This document shows positions 54,760 to 64,000 of a stretch of 64,000 nt of DNA, piece after piece; position 1 is the stretch's first letter, and every line of letters starts with the position of its first letter. The notes beneath the pieces are model-generated. The model saw nothing but the letters and a program-made list of their open reading frames with translations, did no database searches and was not told where the DNA came from. The stretch lies in the NCBI GenBank assembly GCA_020850415.1, contig JADZER010000019.1, positions 1 to 64,000 of the forward strand, given 5' to 3'. The translations under genes and the position numbers were made by a program. This stretch comes from Phycisphaerales bacterium. GTDB taxonomy: Bacteria > Planctomycetota > Phycisphaerae > Phycisphaerales > UBA1924.

Positions 54760-54960
54760 ATGCAGCCAGGACAAAGACAAAGCTACGGCCGCTCTCGCCG
54801 CCGCCGCTCGCACGACGCTCTGACCGCGCCCGCGAGTTCGATGTGCCCCCTGAGCGGGATGCCCAAGCTCCCGCACCGCGCCTGCCGCGAGTCCGGCTAT
54901 GTGCGTCCGGGCCTGAAGATCACCATCCCCAAGCTCGGGATCGGCGTCCCGAGGGACTAA
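54760..54960 (+). CDS. rpmF: 50S ribosomal protein L32 (two Cys replaced)
   Basis: A 66-residue basic protein. After the arginine-rich start, C-P-L-S-G-M-P-K-L-P-H-R-A-C-R-E-S-G-Y (about 29-47) aligns with the L32 zinc ribbon C-P-x-C-G...K-L-P-H-R-x-C-x-x-C-G-Y. The second and fourth cysteines are serines here, so zinc binding is probably lost. The tail is longer than in usual L32. An aaagga box ends 11 nt before the start. The location before plsX and fabH is the classical rpmF-plsX-fabH order. Confidence 0.85.
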   Translation: MQPGQRQSYGRSRRRRSHDALTAPASSMCPLSGMPKLPHRACRESGYVRPGLKITIPKLGIGVPRD

Positions 54961-54963
54961 GCC

Positions 54964-55998
54964 ATGCGCCTCGCCGTGGATGTCATGGGCGGGGATCACG
55001 CCCCGGACGCCATCCTCAAGGGTTGCGTTGAGGCGCTGGCCCACCTCGCGCCCCAAGATCAGCTCCTGCTCTTTGGTGACCAGGTGATCATCCGCGAGTT
55101 GCTCGCGGAGCTGGGCTGCTCGGACCCCAGGCTGGTCGTCGAGCATGCGCCCGAGGTCATCACGATGGAGGACTCGCCGGCCAAGGCGGTCCGCGGCAAG
55201 CCGGACAGCTCCATCGTGCAGATGACCCTTCGTGGCTCGCAGAAGCACGAGGACCCCGTCGACGGGGTGCTCAGCGCCGGCAACACCGGCGCCTGCGTCA
55301 CCGCGGCCATCATGCACATGAAGCGTCTGCCGGGCGTGCACCGGCCCGGCATCGCCGTCACCATCCCCGCGTTCCACGGCCCGGTGGTGCTGTGCGACGC
55401 CGGCGCCAACCCGCTGCCCACGGCCGCCCATCTGTGGCAGTACGGCGTGATGGCGGACATCTACGCCCGGGATGTGCAGGGCATCCAGAACCCCCGCGTC
55501 GCGCTGATGAACATCGGCGCGGAGGAGGGGAAGGGCTCGGAGCTGGTGAAGAAGGCCCGCGACCTGCTCCGCGACACCCCCGACCTGAACTTCATCGGCT
55601 TTGTCGAGGGCCGGGACTTCTTCAACGGGGCCGCGGATGTGATCATCACCGATGGGTTCCTGGGCAACACGCTGCTCAAGATGGCCGAGGGGATGGCCAA
55701 GAGCCTGTTCGCGGCGATCGCGCAGGAGATCTTCGACGCGGACCCGAGTCTGGCGATCCAGTTCGAGCCGGTGGTCAAGCAGATCTACGCCAAGAACGAC
55801 TACCACGAGTACGGCGGGGCGCCGCTCCTTGGTGTCAACGGCTCGTGTTTCATCGCCCACGGGTCGAGTGAGGCGCGGACGATCAAGGCGGCGGTTCGGA
55901 ACGCCCGCGATTATGTCATGCGTCATGTGAACGACGAGATCGCCGCGAGGATTCAGAGCCTCGAGCATCTCAACAGTCCGGAACGAGAGCCGGCATGA
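54964..55998 (+). CDS. plsX: Phosphate acyltransferase PlsX
   Basis: A 344-residue enzyme that makes acyl-phosphate from acyl-ACP for phospholipid synthesis. Family motifs are L-A-V-D-V-M-G-G-D-H-A-P (residues 3-14), S-A-G-N-T-G-A (about 102-108), C-D-A-G-A-N and N-I-G-A-E-E-x-K-G. It starts 3 bp after rpmF and overlaps fabH by 4 bp, so it is translated in an operon with both. Confidence 0.95.
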   Translation: MRLAVDVMGGDHAPDAILKGCVEALAHLAPQDQLLLFGDQVIIRELLAELGCSDPRLVVEHAPEVITMEDSPAKAVRGKPDSSIVQMTLRGSQKHEDPVDGVLSAGNTGACVTAAIMHMKRLPGVHRPGIAVTIPAFHGPVVLCDAGANPLPTAAHLWQYGVMADIYARDVQGIQNPRVALMNIGAEEGKGSELVKKARDLLRDTPDLNFIGFVEGRDFFNGAADVIITDGFLGNTLLKMAEGMAKSLFAAIAQEIFDADPSLAIQFEPVVKQIYAKNDYHEYGGAPLLGVNGSCFIAHGSSEARTIKAAVRNARDYVMRHVNDEIAARIQSLEHLNSPEREPA

Positions 55999-57032
55999 GC
56001 AGCGAACAGCCCGCCGGATCGGCGCGGGCGAGGTCCCTCTCGGGCGTCGTCATCGCGGGCACGGGTTCGGCGGTCCCCGGGCGGCGGGTCACGAACGCCG
56101 ACCTTGAGAAGGTGATGGACACCTCGGACGAGTGGATCGTCCAGCGGACGGGCATCCGCGAACGCCACATCCACGACCGCGACGCGGGCGAGAGCAGCGC
56201 CTCGCTGGCGACCGAGGCCGCCGGCAGGGCCCTCGAGAGCGCGGGTCTCGCCGGCGACCAGGTGGACCTCCTGGTCTGCGCCACGATGACGCCGGACATG
56301 CCGACGCCGAGCGTGTCGTGCATCGTCGCGGACCGGATCGGGGCGGGGCCGATCCCGGCGTTCGATCTGAACGCCGCGTGCTCGGGCTTTGTGTACGCCA
56401 TGAACACCGTCCACGCGCTGATGCTCGGCGGGCGGTACAAGACCGCGCTGGTGATCGGGGTGGACTGCATCACCCAGCACTGCGACTTCTCGACTTCCGG
56501 ACGCGCGACCAGCGTGCTGTTCGGCGACGCCGGCGGCGCGTGCGTGCTCCGCGCGTCCGACGACGCCTCCAAGGGGCTGCTCGCCGAGTCCATGCACTCC
56601 GACGGCGCCGGCGCCCAGCACCTCTACATCCCCAGCCGCGCGGGCGACTTCTACGACCAGGACGACTCCGACGCGCAGAAGATCAATCGGGTCGTGATGC
56701 ACGGCCCGGGCATCTTCAAGTTCGCCGTGTCGACCTTCCCCAGGCTGATCGAGCAGACGCTCGACCGCGCGGGGCTGAGCGCCGACGCGGTGGACCACTA
56801 CATCTGCCACCAGTCCAACGCCCGGATCCTCGCGGCGGCCCGCGAGCGGTTCGGCCTGGCCGAGTCGAAGATGCATGTCAATATCGACCGGTTCGGCAAC
56901 ACCGTCGCCGCGTCGGTGCCGCTGATCCTCGACCACCAGACCCGCGCCGGCCGGGTCCAGCCGGGGCAGAAGGTCATGTTCCTGGCGTTCGGCGCGGGGC
57001 TGACCTGGGCGAGCAGCCTCTGGCAGCTCTGA
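55995..57032 (+). CDS. fabH: Beta-ketoacyl-ACP synthase III
   Basis: A 345-residue thiolase-fold enzyme that condenses acetyl-CoA with malonyl-ACP to start fatty-acid synthesis. The triad is Cys near residue 128 (N-A-A-C-S-G-F), His near 272 (I-C-H-Q-S-N-A-R) and Asn near 302 (F-G-N-T-V-A-A-S). S-D-E-W-I-V-Q-R-T-G-I is the typical FabH N-terminal segment. It overlaps plsX by 4 bp. The N-terminus is about 15 residues longer than in E. coli FabH. Confidence 0.95.
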   Translation: MSSEQPAGSARARSLSGVVIAGTGSAVPGRRVTNADLEKVMDTSDEWIVQRTGIRERHIHDRDAGESSASLATEAAGRALESAGLAGDQVDLLVCATMTPDMPTPSVSCIVADRIGAGPIPAFDLNAACSGFVYAMNTVHALMLGGRYKTALVIGVDCITQHCDFSTSGRATSVLFGDAGGACVLRASDDASKGLLAESMHSDGAGAQHLYIPSRAGDFYDQDDSDAQKINRVVMHGPGIFKFAVSTFPRLIEQTLDRAGLSADAVDHYICHQSNARILAAARERFGLAESKMHVNIDRFGNTVAASVPLILDHQTRAGRVQPGQKVMFLAFGAGLTWASSLWQL

Positions 57033-57093
57033 AGTGCCGCGGGGGCGCCGCGGGGGGCGCCCTCCACCTCCCCCCGGGGGGTATGCTGGGCCG

Positions 57094-57603
57094 ATGCACC
57101 CCGCCACGCTCTACAGCTATCTGACCCGCTCCCGCGCGCGGGTGTTCGATTGGGTGCGCCCGCTGTCTCCCGAGGATTACGCCCGCGGGTTCCCGATCGG
57201 GCCGGGCTCGCTGGCGGCGGTGCTCACGCACATCTACATCAGCGAGTGGTACTACATCCGGCGCATGCTCGGGCGCGAGGTGCCGGCGTCCGCGGACTGG
57301 CCGATCCGGGACGACGACCCGCCGCCGTTCGCCCGGCTGGAGGCCGCGTGGGCGGTCCAGGCGTCGGAGACGGCGGACGCGATCGGCGCCGTGCCAGACT
57401 GGGACGCGCAGATCAGCTACACCGTGACGGACGACGCCGGGAAGCGCAAGCGCGTGACGACGACGCCCACGGACATCTTCAGCCAGCTGGTCCTGCACGA
57501 GGTGCACCACCGCGCCCAGGCGCTCAACATCCTCCGCCGGTTGGGCGTGAAGACCGAGGATATCGACTACAACCTGATGACCTACACGATCACCGACGCG
57601 TGA
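57094..57603 (+). CDS. DinB family protein
   Basis: A 169-residue four-helix-bundle protein. Likely metal-binding histidines lie in V-L-T-H-I-Y-I-S-E-W-Y-Y and the C-terminal Q-L-V-L-H-E-V-H-H-R-A-Q, as in DinB/DUF664 proteins. The members act as thiol-dependent metalloenzymes or are uncharacterised. The start at 57094 places the first helix at residue 5; the frame upstream to 57034 is low-complexity. Confidence 0.85.
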   Translation: MHPATLYSYLTRSRARVFDWVRPLSPEDYARGFPIGPGSLAAVLTHIYISEWYYIRRMLGREVPASADWPIRDDDPPPFARLEAAWAVQASETADAIGAVPDWDAQISYTVTDDAGKRKRVTTTPTDIFSQLVLHEVHHRAQALNILRRLGVKTEDIDYNLMTYTITDA

Positions 57604-57633
57604 GGGCGGTCGTGGGTGCCGGGCGCGAGGGGC

Positions 57634-58362
57634 TCAGTTCCCGCCGGGCTCGCCCGCGGGCTGCTCGGGCGCCGGCTGCTCGACCGGGGCGGGGGTCGGC
57701 CCCTCGCCGGCCGGGTTCTCCGGGGGAGCGTCGGGGATGGCCAGGTCCGCGCGCACGAGCGGGGTCAGGTCGAGCGCGGTCGTGTCCCGCAGCAGGGGGC
57801 GGAGCAGCACCTCCTGCACGATGACATTGGTGTTGGTGACATCCATGCCCTCGGCCGACATGCGGCTGGAGTACACGCGGTCGACCCCTTGGGCCTCGGC
57901 GACCTTCTGCACCGACGCGTGGATCCTGGCGTAGGCGTCGGCGAGCTGCCCGGCGCTGAGCTGGTCGATCCGCTGCCCGGCCTGCTGGCTGAGCATGCGG
58001 ATGCGCTGGTCGAGCTGCTGGTACTCCTCGTAGAGCGCCTGCGAGACCGACTGGTCCGGGTTGTTGGGGTCGAGTTGCTGGAGCGACTGCACCGCCGCGT
58101 CGCGCTGGGCGACGAGCGGGTCGATCTGGGCGTTCCAGGTCTGGGTCTCGGTCTCCCGCTCGGTCTTGTAGGGGTCGAAGTCGAGCATGACCTCGAGCAG
58201 CCCCAGGACATCGACCGTGCCGGTCTTGGCCTCGCCGACCACGCCGCCCCGTTCCCACGACGCCAAGGCCGCGGACGGGGAGGCGAGCAGGTGGCCGAGG
58301 GCGGCCGCGAACACCGCGCCGGCGATGCCGGCGGCGACAACAAGCTGCGTGGTACGCTGCAT
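57634..58362 (-). CDS. Exported OmpH/Skp-like coiled-coil protein
   Basis: A 242-residue protein with an N-terminal signal or anchor (L-V-V-A-A-G-I-A-G-A-V-F). A long coiled coil (about residues 70-165; Y-E-E-Y-Q-Q-L-D-Q-R-I-R-M-L-S-Q-Q-A-G) resembles the arms of the Skp/OmpH periplasmic chaperone. The tail after about 215 is Pro/Glu-rich (P-A-P-V-E-Q-P-A-P-E-Q-P). It is longer than Skp. A role in outer-membrane protein folding is possible; no bam gene is near. Confidence 0.65.
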   Translation of the reverse strand: MQRTTQLVVAAGIAGAVFAAALGHLLASPSAALASWERGGVVGEAKTGTVDVLGLLEVMLDFDPYKTERETETQTWNAQIDPLVAQRDAAVQSLQQLDPNNPDQSVSQALYEEYQQLDQRIRMLSQQAGQRIDQLSAGQLADAYARIHASVQKVAEAQGVDRVYSSRMSAEGMDVTNTNVIVQEVLLRPLLRDTTALDLTPLVRADLAIPDAPPENPAGEGPTPAPVEQPAPEQPAGEPGGN

Positions 58363-58488
58363 GGCTGGCTCCGTAGTTCCCACGCCGGCCCGGCGCGGTT
58401 CGGGCCCACTGTAGCGGCCCCGACCCACCCCGGCCCCGACCTCGGGCGGGGCTGATAGGCTTGCCCTGGGGCCCCGCAGGAGCGACCG

Positions 58489-59646
58489 ATGAACACCGCC
58501 ATGCTCGACCGTCTCGCCGATGTGCTTGTCGCCTATTCCGCCAGGGTCAAGAAGGGCGACCTGGTTGTCATCACCGGCGACCCCGTCGCCCTCCCCGCCA
58601 TCCGGGCGGTCTACCGCAGTGTCCTCGCCGCCGGCGCCAACCCGGTCTGGCAGCCCACCTCGGAGGAGCTCATCGACGACCTGCTCGAGTGCGGCAGCCT
58701 CGACCAGATCGCCTTCGTCTCCCCGCTGGCCAGCCACACCGTCGAGACGATGGACGCCACCATCCGCTTCTGGGCCGAGCGCAACACCCGCTCCCGCACC
58801 CGCGTGGACGCCAAGCGCCTCACCGCGACGCAGCAGGCCCGCAAGCCGTTCCTCACCCGCCTGCTCGCCCGGGCGGCGGAGGGCAAGCTCCGCTGGGTCG
58901 GCACGCAGTACCCCACCGAGGCCAGCGCCCAGGACGCGGAGATGAGCCTGCGTCAGTACGAGAAGTTCGTGTTCGAGGCCGGGCTGCTCCACCTGCCCGA
59001 CCCGGTCGCGGAGTGGGGCAAGGTGCACGAACGGCAGGAGCGGGTGCGCGGGTTCCTCCAGACCAAGACCGAGCTGCGGTTCCGGGCCCCCGCGGCCGAC
59101 GGGCACGACGGCACCGACCTGCGGGTCAATGTCGACCCCGCCAAGGCCACCTGGGTCAACTGCTCCGGGCACGAGAACTTCCCCGACGGCGAGGTCTTCA
59201 CGGGGCCGCAGGGCGTGGAGGGGCATGTGAACTACACCTTCCCCGCGGTCTACAACGGTCGCGAGGTCGAGGGCGTGCGCCTGGCCTTCAAGGGCGGGCG
59301 CGTCGTGGACGCCGCGGCGAAGAAGAACGAGGCGTTCCTCCACGAGATGCTCGACCAGGACGAGGGGGCGAGGAACCTCGGCGAGATCGCCATCGGCACC
59401 AACTACGGCATCACCGAGTTCAGCCGCAACACCCTCTTCGATGAGAAGATCGGCGGGACCTTCCACGCCGCGTGCGGCGCCGGGTACCCCGAGAGCGGGT
59501 CGCACAACCAGTCCGGCCTGCACTGGGACATGGTCTGCGACCTGCGTCCCAATGCCGCCAAGGGCCGCCCCGGCGGCACGATCGAGGCCGACGGGAAGGT
59601 GTTCCATCGGGACGGGAAGTTCCTGCTCGATGGGTGGGGCGGGTAG
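58489..59646 (+). CDS. M29 family metallo-aminopeptidase
   Basis: A 385-residue aminopeptidase. Features are the N-terminal domain D-L-V-V-I-T-G-D-P, the metal-ligand segments G-H-V-N-Y-T-F-P, N-L-G-E-I-A-I-G-T-N, I-G-G-T-F-H-A-A-C-G (about 325-334) and S-G-L-H-W-D-M-V-C-D-L (about 346-356). These match the thermophilic aminopeptidase (AmpS/PepS) family, dinuclear metal enzymes removing N-terminal residues. It has no signal peptide, so it is cytoplasmic. The rlmN gene follows on the same strand. Confidence 0.9.
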   Translation: MNTAMLDRLADVLVAYSARVKKGDLVVITGDPVALPAIRAVYRSVLAAGANPVWQPTSEELIDDLLECGSLDQIAFVSPLASHTVETMDATIRFWAERNTRSRTRVDAKRLTATQQARKPFLTRLLARAAEGKLRWVGTQYPTEASAQDAEMSLRQYEKFVFEAGLLHLPDPVAEWGKVHERQERVRGFLQTKTELRFRAPAADGHDGTDLRVNVDPAKATWVNCSGHENFPDGEVFTGPQGVEGHVNYTFPAVYNGREVEGVRLAFKGGRVVDAAAKKNEAFLHEMLDQDEGARNLGEIAIGTNYGITEFSRNTLFDEKIGGTFHAACGAGYPESGSHNQSGLHWDMVCDLRPNAAKGRPGGTIEADGKVFHRDGKFLLDGWGG

Positions 59647-59744
59647 CGGGGCGGGCCCGCAGCGGCCCTGCCTCGCCGGCGCCCCGCGCCGCTGATCTCC
59701 CCGTGTCGAGCCCGCGCGGCGGCAGGAGGGCATACCCTCCCCCC

Positions 59745-61031
59745 GTGCTCCCCCCACCCGACCACATCTTCCACCACACCCCCGACACGCTCCGCGGGTG
59801 GTTCACGGCCCGCGCGCTGCCCCCGTTCCGGGCCGAGCAGGTCCTCGACTGGGTCTACCGCAAGGGCGTGATCGACCCGGCCGAGATGACCAACCTCGGC
59901 AAGCGGGAGCGGGAGATGCTCGGCGCGGAGATGACCTTCCTCTCCGGCGAGACCATCCGCCACCAGGTGGCCACCGATGGCACGCAGAAGCTGCTCATTG
60001 AATGGAGCGACGGAGCGACGGAGCGACGAAGCGACGAAGGGGGCACGGCCCGGAGCGCGGGCGAGGGGCCGATGACCATCTCGCTCCCCACCACCGGCTC
60101 TCACCCCGAGCGCCAGACCGAGTGCGTGATGATCCCCGCCGAGGATCCCACCAAGACCCGGCGCACGGCCTGCATCAGCTCGCAGGTCGGCTGCCCCGTC
60201 GGCTGCCGCTTCTGCGCCTCCGGACTCGGCGGCTTCGACGGCAATCTGACCGCGGGGCGCATCGTCGAGCAGATCTGGCGGCTGAACCAGCTGTTGCGGA
60301 TGGAGAGCGAGGGGAGCGACGGAGCGACGGGGGCAGAGAGGGACGAAGGCACGAAGGCACGAAGTGACGAAGGGGGCTCGGAGCGGCAGGGCTCGGACGG
60401 GCACTCCGTCTCTTCGTCTCTTCGTCTCTCCGTCTCTCCCCCCGCCATCACCAACATCGTCTTCATGGGCATGGGCGAGCCACTCGCGAACTTCGCCAAT
60501 GTGCTGCACGCCGTGCGCACGATCGCGGCCCCGTGGGGCGTGGGCATCTCCGCCCGCAAGATCACGATCTCCACCGTCGGCCTGCCGCGGGCGATCGAGA
60601 AGCTCACCGAGCAGCTCGAGGTGCCCGTCACCCTGGCCCTCAGCCTGCACGCCCCCAACGACGAGCTCCGCCGCGAGCTGATCCCGTGGGCCGAGTACTC
60701 GACCATCCGCGAGCTGCTGACCGCCTGCCAGGGATGGTTCCACAAGGCCGGGCGGGAGATCACGCTGGAGTACATCCTGCTCGGCGGCGTGAACGACCGG
60801 CCCGAGCACGCCGCCCAGCTCGCGGGCATCGCCAAGAGCCTGCGGGCCAACATCAACCTGATCCGCTACAACGAGGTCGAGCCGCTGCCGTTCAAGAGGC
60901 CGCGCCAGGAGGATGTGCTCGAGTTCCAGCACATCCTGCGGGCGCGGGGGGTGAACGCGCATATCCGCGCCAGCCGCGGGCGGGACATCGCGGCGGCGTG
61001 CGGGCAGTTGCGGCATGAGACGGCCCGGTAG
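59745..61031 (+). CDS. rlmN: 23S rRNA / tRNA adenine-C2 methyltransferase RlmN with two repeat-derived inserts
   Basis: A 428-residue radical SAM enzyme. The cluster motif C-P-V-G-C-R-F-C lies near residue 150-157, the G-M-G-E-P-L-A-N-F motif near 242-250, and the catalytic Cys in A-A-C-G-Q-L near the end. The start is a GTG preceded by aggaggg. Two Ser/Asp/Glu/Arg-rich inserts, at about residues 86-106 and 186-225, have no match in RlmN. They are coded by the degenerate gagcgacgga / acgaaggcacgaag repeats that also lie between genes. Without them the protein would be near the usual 360-380 residues. Both keep the frame. Confidence 0.93.
   Translation: MLPPPDHIFHHTPDTLRGWFTARALPPFRAEQVLDWVYRKGVIDPAEMTNLGKREREMLGAEMTFLSGETIRHQVATDGTQKLLIEWSDGATERRSDEGGTARSAGEGPMTISLPTTGSHPERQTECVMIPAEDPTKTRRTACISSQVGCPVGCRFCASGLGGFDGNLTAGRIVEQIWRLNQLLRMESEGSDGATGAERDEGTKARSDEGGSERQGSDGHSVSSSLRLSVSPPAITNIVFMGMGEPLANFANVLHAVRTIAAPWGVGISARKITISTVGLPRAIEKLTEQLEVPVTLALSLHAPNDELRRELIPWAEYSTIRELLTACQGWFHKAGREITLEYILLGGVNDRPEHAAQLAGIAKSLRANINLIRYNEVEPLPFKRPRQEDVLEFQHILRARGVNAHIRASRGRDIAAACGQLRHETAR
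59999..60065. repeat. In-frame low-complexity insert 1 in rlmN
   Basis: Repeats of gagcgacgga and gcgacgaag lie between L-L-I-E-W and the continuing RlmN sequence (T-I-S-L-P-T). The encoded S-D-G-A-T-E-R-R-S-D-E-G-G has no RlmN counterpart. Confidence 0.7.
60301..60440. repeat. In-frame low-complexity insert 2 in rlmN
   Basis: The left half (gagagcgaggggagcgacgga... acgaaggcacgaag) and the right half (tccgtctcttcgtctcttcgtctctcc) run in opposite orientation, so the block is roughly palindromic. It encodes about 45 residues of Ser/Asp/Glu/Arg-rich sequence. The same acgaaggcacgaag motif occurs outside genes at 63,660-63,718. Confidence 0.75.
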
Positions 61032-61141
61032 AGGCGGAACGCGGAGGCCGCGAAAACAGGCCCAACGCGCCAGCGCGGGCTCTCCTCGGACGGCAGGGGA
61101 GGCCGAACGCGAAGGTCGCGAGGGCCGCGAAGAAAGCCAGC

Positions 61142-62113
61142 AAGGCAGTTTCACCACGGAGCACACGGAGAGCACGGAGGCAAGGCAGGGGTTGTGTGTG
61201 TGGCATGCCCTCGGCTTTGCGAGGGCATGAGGTTGGTAGCACGATCACGGCGCCCGGCCATGCCCGCCCAGAGCGGCGAGTCGTCGCGTCCTTTACTTGG
61301 GCCACCCGCCGCCACACTCCGGACACCGGTCGGAATCTAACCCGGCGATCGAGTAGCCGCAGTACGGGCAGAGGCTTTCATGGAGCCGTCGAGCGGTGCG
61401 GCGCTGGTGCGAGCGACCGGTCATCCTCCAGATCACATACGCGTGTGCAAAGGTGAGACAGAAGAGCGCAAGCCAGCCTTCGCGTACTCCTCGAAGGGCG
61501 GTCAATCCCCACTTGAATGAGATCCGCTGGCGCGGATCGGCCCCCCCATCCCACCCCCACCATGTACCGCTCACCGAGCTGGCGATGAACTCGTCAACTT
61601 GTTCGTGCAGCCATCTGCGCTCTTGTGGGAGTCTCTGCCCATCCGAGGAATGCGCGACTCTCACTCTCAGCTCACGAACGGCGAGCGGGCAGCCGCGTGA
61701 CATATCGTCGAATGCTCCCGGGAACATACGCCACCTGATGGAGACATCGAGGGGTATGGACTCCGGGCCGGGATCAGGGCTCACACGCCAATCGACGCCG
61801 TCTTGGTGCAGATAGAGCGAGCCCGAGATCGTCACGGTGCGTGGCGGCATCCATAGCCGGAGACCTACGCCCAGTGTGACCAAGAGGCAGATCACCAGCC
61901 AGACAACTGTCGCGATCAGCATGCCACGATGAACCCGTGGTTCGCCCTCGGCCGTTCTCACCGGTGGAGGTATCATCGGTCGGGGAGTGTACCCGGCCGG
62001 TGGCTCGCATCGCGGCTTCCGATTGGAAAATGGTGCCACTGAGGTTCGGCCGCGCGTGGCCCAGTTTGGTCTCCCCTCCGTGCTCTCCGTGTGCTCCGTG
62101 GTGAACTGCCTTC
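61142..62113. repeat. Inverted-repeat pair flanking a zinc-ribbon membrane gene
   Basis: A 37-38-bp sequence aaggcagtt(t)caccacggagcacacggagagcacggagg lies at 61142-61179 and, reversed, at 62076-62113. The two differ by one base indel. They enclose the gene at 61293-61976. The gap after rlmN also holds a 10-bp hairpin (catgccctcg / cgagggcatg at 61204-61229) and gcgaag-type repeats (61,030-61,130), but no gene. Confidence 0.75.
61293..61976 (-). CDS. Membrane protein with C-terminal zinc ribbon
   Basis: A 227-residue protein with one transmembrane segment near the N-terminus (L-I-A-T-V-V-W-L-V-I-C-L-L-V-T-L) and a second near residue 165-185 (L-A-L-F-C-L-T-F-A-H-A-Y-V-I-W). The exposed middle is beta-rich. 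The tail holds C-P-Y-C-G-Y-S-I-A-G-L...C-P-E-C-G-G-G-W, the same ribbon family as at 1585-1896. Start 61976 was chosen because upstream codons come from the flanking repeat. Function unknown. Confidence 0.7.
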   Translation of the reverse strand: MIPPPVRTAEGEPRVHRGMLIATVVWLVICLLVTLGVGLRLWMPPRTVTISGSLYLHQDGVDWRVSPDPGPESIPLDVSIRWRMFPGAFDDMSRGCPLAVRELRVRVAHSSDGQRLPQERRWLHEQVDEFIASSVSGTWWGWDGGADPRQRISFKWGLTALRGVREGWLALFCLTFAHAYVIWRMTGRSHQRRTARRLHESLCPYCGYSIAGLDSDRCPECGGGWPK

Positions 62114-62151
62114 CCTGCATACCGAAAGCCGTGGAGCAGAACCTCCGTCGT

Positions 62152-63645
<1,494 letters not shown>

Positions 63646-63659
63646 GTGGGGAGGATAGC

Positions 63660-63850
63660 GATGAAGGCACGAAGGCACGAAGGCACGAAGGCACGGAGGC
63701 ACGGAGGGACAGAGGGACGGGTATACGGTGGGGCTCGCATGGGCGAATGCCCGGGTTGTCCGCCCCCCGCGAGCGGCGGACCCTACCCCCCGAGGCCCCC
63801 AGTGCGGCCTTCCCCCTTCGTGCCTCCGTGGCTTCGTCCCTTCGTGCCTT
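63660..63850. repeat. Inverted acgaaggcacgaag repeats between pgi and ppa
   Basis: The 63660-63718 tract (gaaggcacgaaggcacgaagg...) and the 63816-63850 tract (cttcgtgcctccgtggcttcg...) are approximate reverse complements. A GC-rich core with cgcgagcg lies between. This is the same repeat family as in rlmN. The 227-bp gap holds no gene. Confidence 0.8.
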
Positions 63851-63872
63851 GCCTCGTCGCTATCCTCTGGGC

Positions 63873-64000
63873 ATGATCCACCCCTGGCACGATGTCACCC
63901 CCGCCGTCGAGGGCGCCGAGCTTCCTGGCGTCTTCAAGGCCATCATCGAGATCCCCAAGGGCTCGAGCAACAAGTACGAGCTCGACAAGGGCTCGGGGAT
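63873..64000 (+). CDS. ppa: Inorganic pyrophosphatase, N-terminal part
   Basis: The window ends after about 42 codons. They read [10 protein letters not shown], then [19 protein letters not shown]. The I-E-I-P-K-G-S-x-N-K-Y-E segment is diagnostic of family I pyrophosphatase, which hydrolyses PPi to phosphate and drives biosynthesis. The rest is outside the window. Upstream lies the repeat tract at 63,660-63,850, so its promoter must be close to the start. Confidence 0.9.
   Translation, partial: MIHPWHDVTPAVEGAELPGVFKAIIEIPKGSSNKYELDKGSG

Noticed and set aside
59472..59744. Upstream extension of rlmN
   Set aside because: It overlaps the end of the aminopeptidase gene and has no RlmN similarity.

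Overview
The window looks like a GC-rich chromosome segment of a planctomycete of the class Phycisphaerae. Three things point that way: a secreted subtilase that ends in a duplicated GC-type dockerin tail, a recurring family of small proteins with C-x-Y-D-L-x-G-L / C-P-E-C-G zinc ribbons, and scarce Shine-Dalgarno sequences with frequent ATG/GTG/TTG starts. No rRNA gene is present, so the assignment is inference.

Region 1 (1-9.3 kb) carries zinc-ribbon and HEAT-repeat membrane proteins, a Tat-exported glycosylasparaginase, a class IV aminotransferase with a sulfotransferase-like neighbour, and a four-domain S1 protein. Region 2 (9.4-22.8 kb) is almost all on the minus strand: Gfo/Idh oxidoreductase, thioredoxin, folP, a large exported protein, an FtsK translocase with a very acidic tail, the dockerin-tailed subtilase, an alpha/beta hydrolase fused to a duplicated C-terminal module, and riboflavin synthase; a plus-strand beta-propeller protein follows. 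Region 3 (22.9-37.6 kb) has purH, a cytochrome c, a DUF3500 protein, a DUF1801 protein with a histone-like tail, a GH76 lipoprotein, an HSP90-like pair, trkA-trkH and a GH32 fructan hydrolase.

Region 4 (37,711-54,501) is a 16.8-kb integrated island in tRNA-Lys(CUU), bounded by perfect 76-bp direct repeats. It encodes a tyrosine recombinase, an excisionase-like protein and a Toprim-AAA primase/helicase, so it may replicate after excision. Its cargo is a type I restriction-modification operon (hsdR, hsdS, hsdM) with three extra genes inside it: a class III nucleotide-cyclase-like protein, an FRG-domain protein and a small acidic protein. A two-TM/GAF membrane protein with a coupled small protein and the remnant of a methyltransferase gene lie upstream. 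The attachment site lies inside the integrase reading frame: excision would replace the last 6 residues of the integrated form with a 72-residue tail encoded at the opposite end of the island.

Region 5 (54.5-64 kb) returns to the chromosome with the tRNA, rpmF-plsX-fabH, a DinB protein, an OmpH-like protein, an M29 aminopeptidase, rlmN, pgi and the start of an inorganic pyrophosphatase gene. Several intact housekeeping genes (pgi, rlmN, the glycosylasparaginase) carry in-frame inserts made of the same palindromic or low-complexity repeats that litter the intergenic DNA. The most promising new biology is the hsd operon with cyclase and FRG genes, the integration-dependent integrase tail, and the protein-coding palindromic elements.
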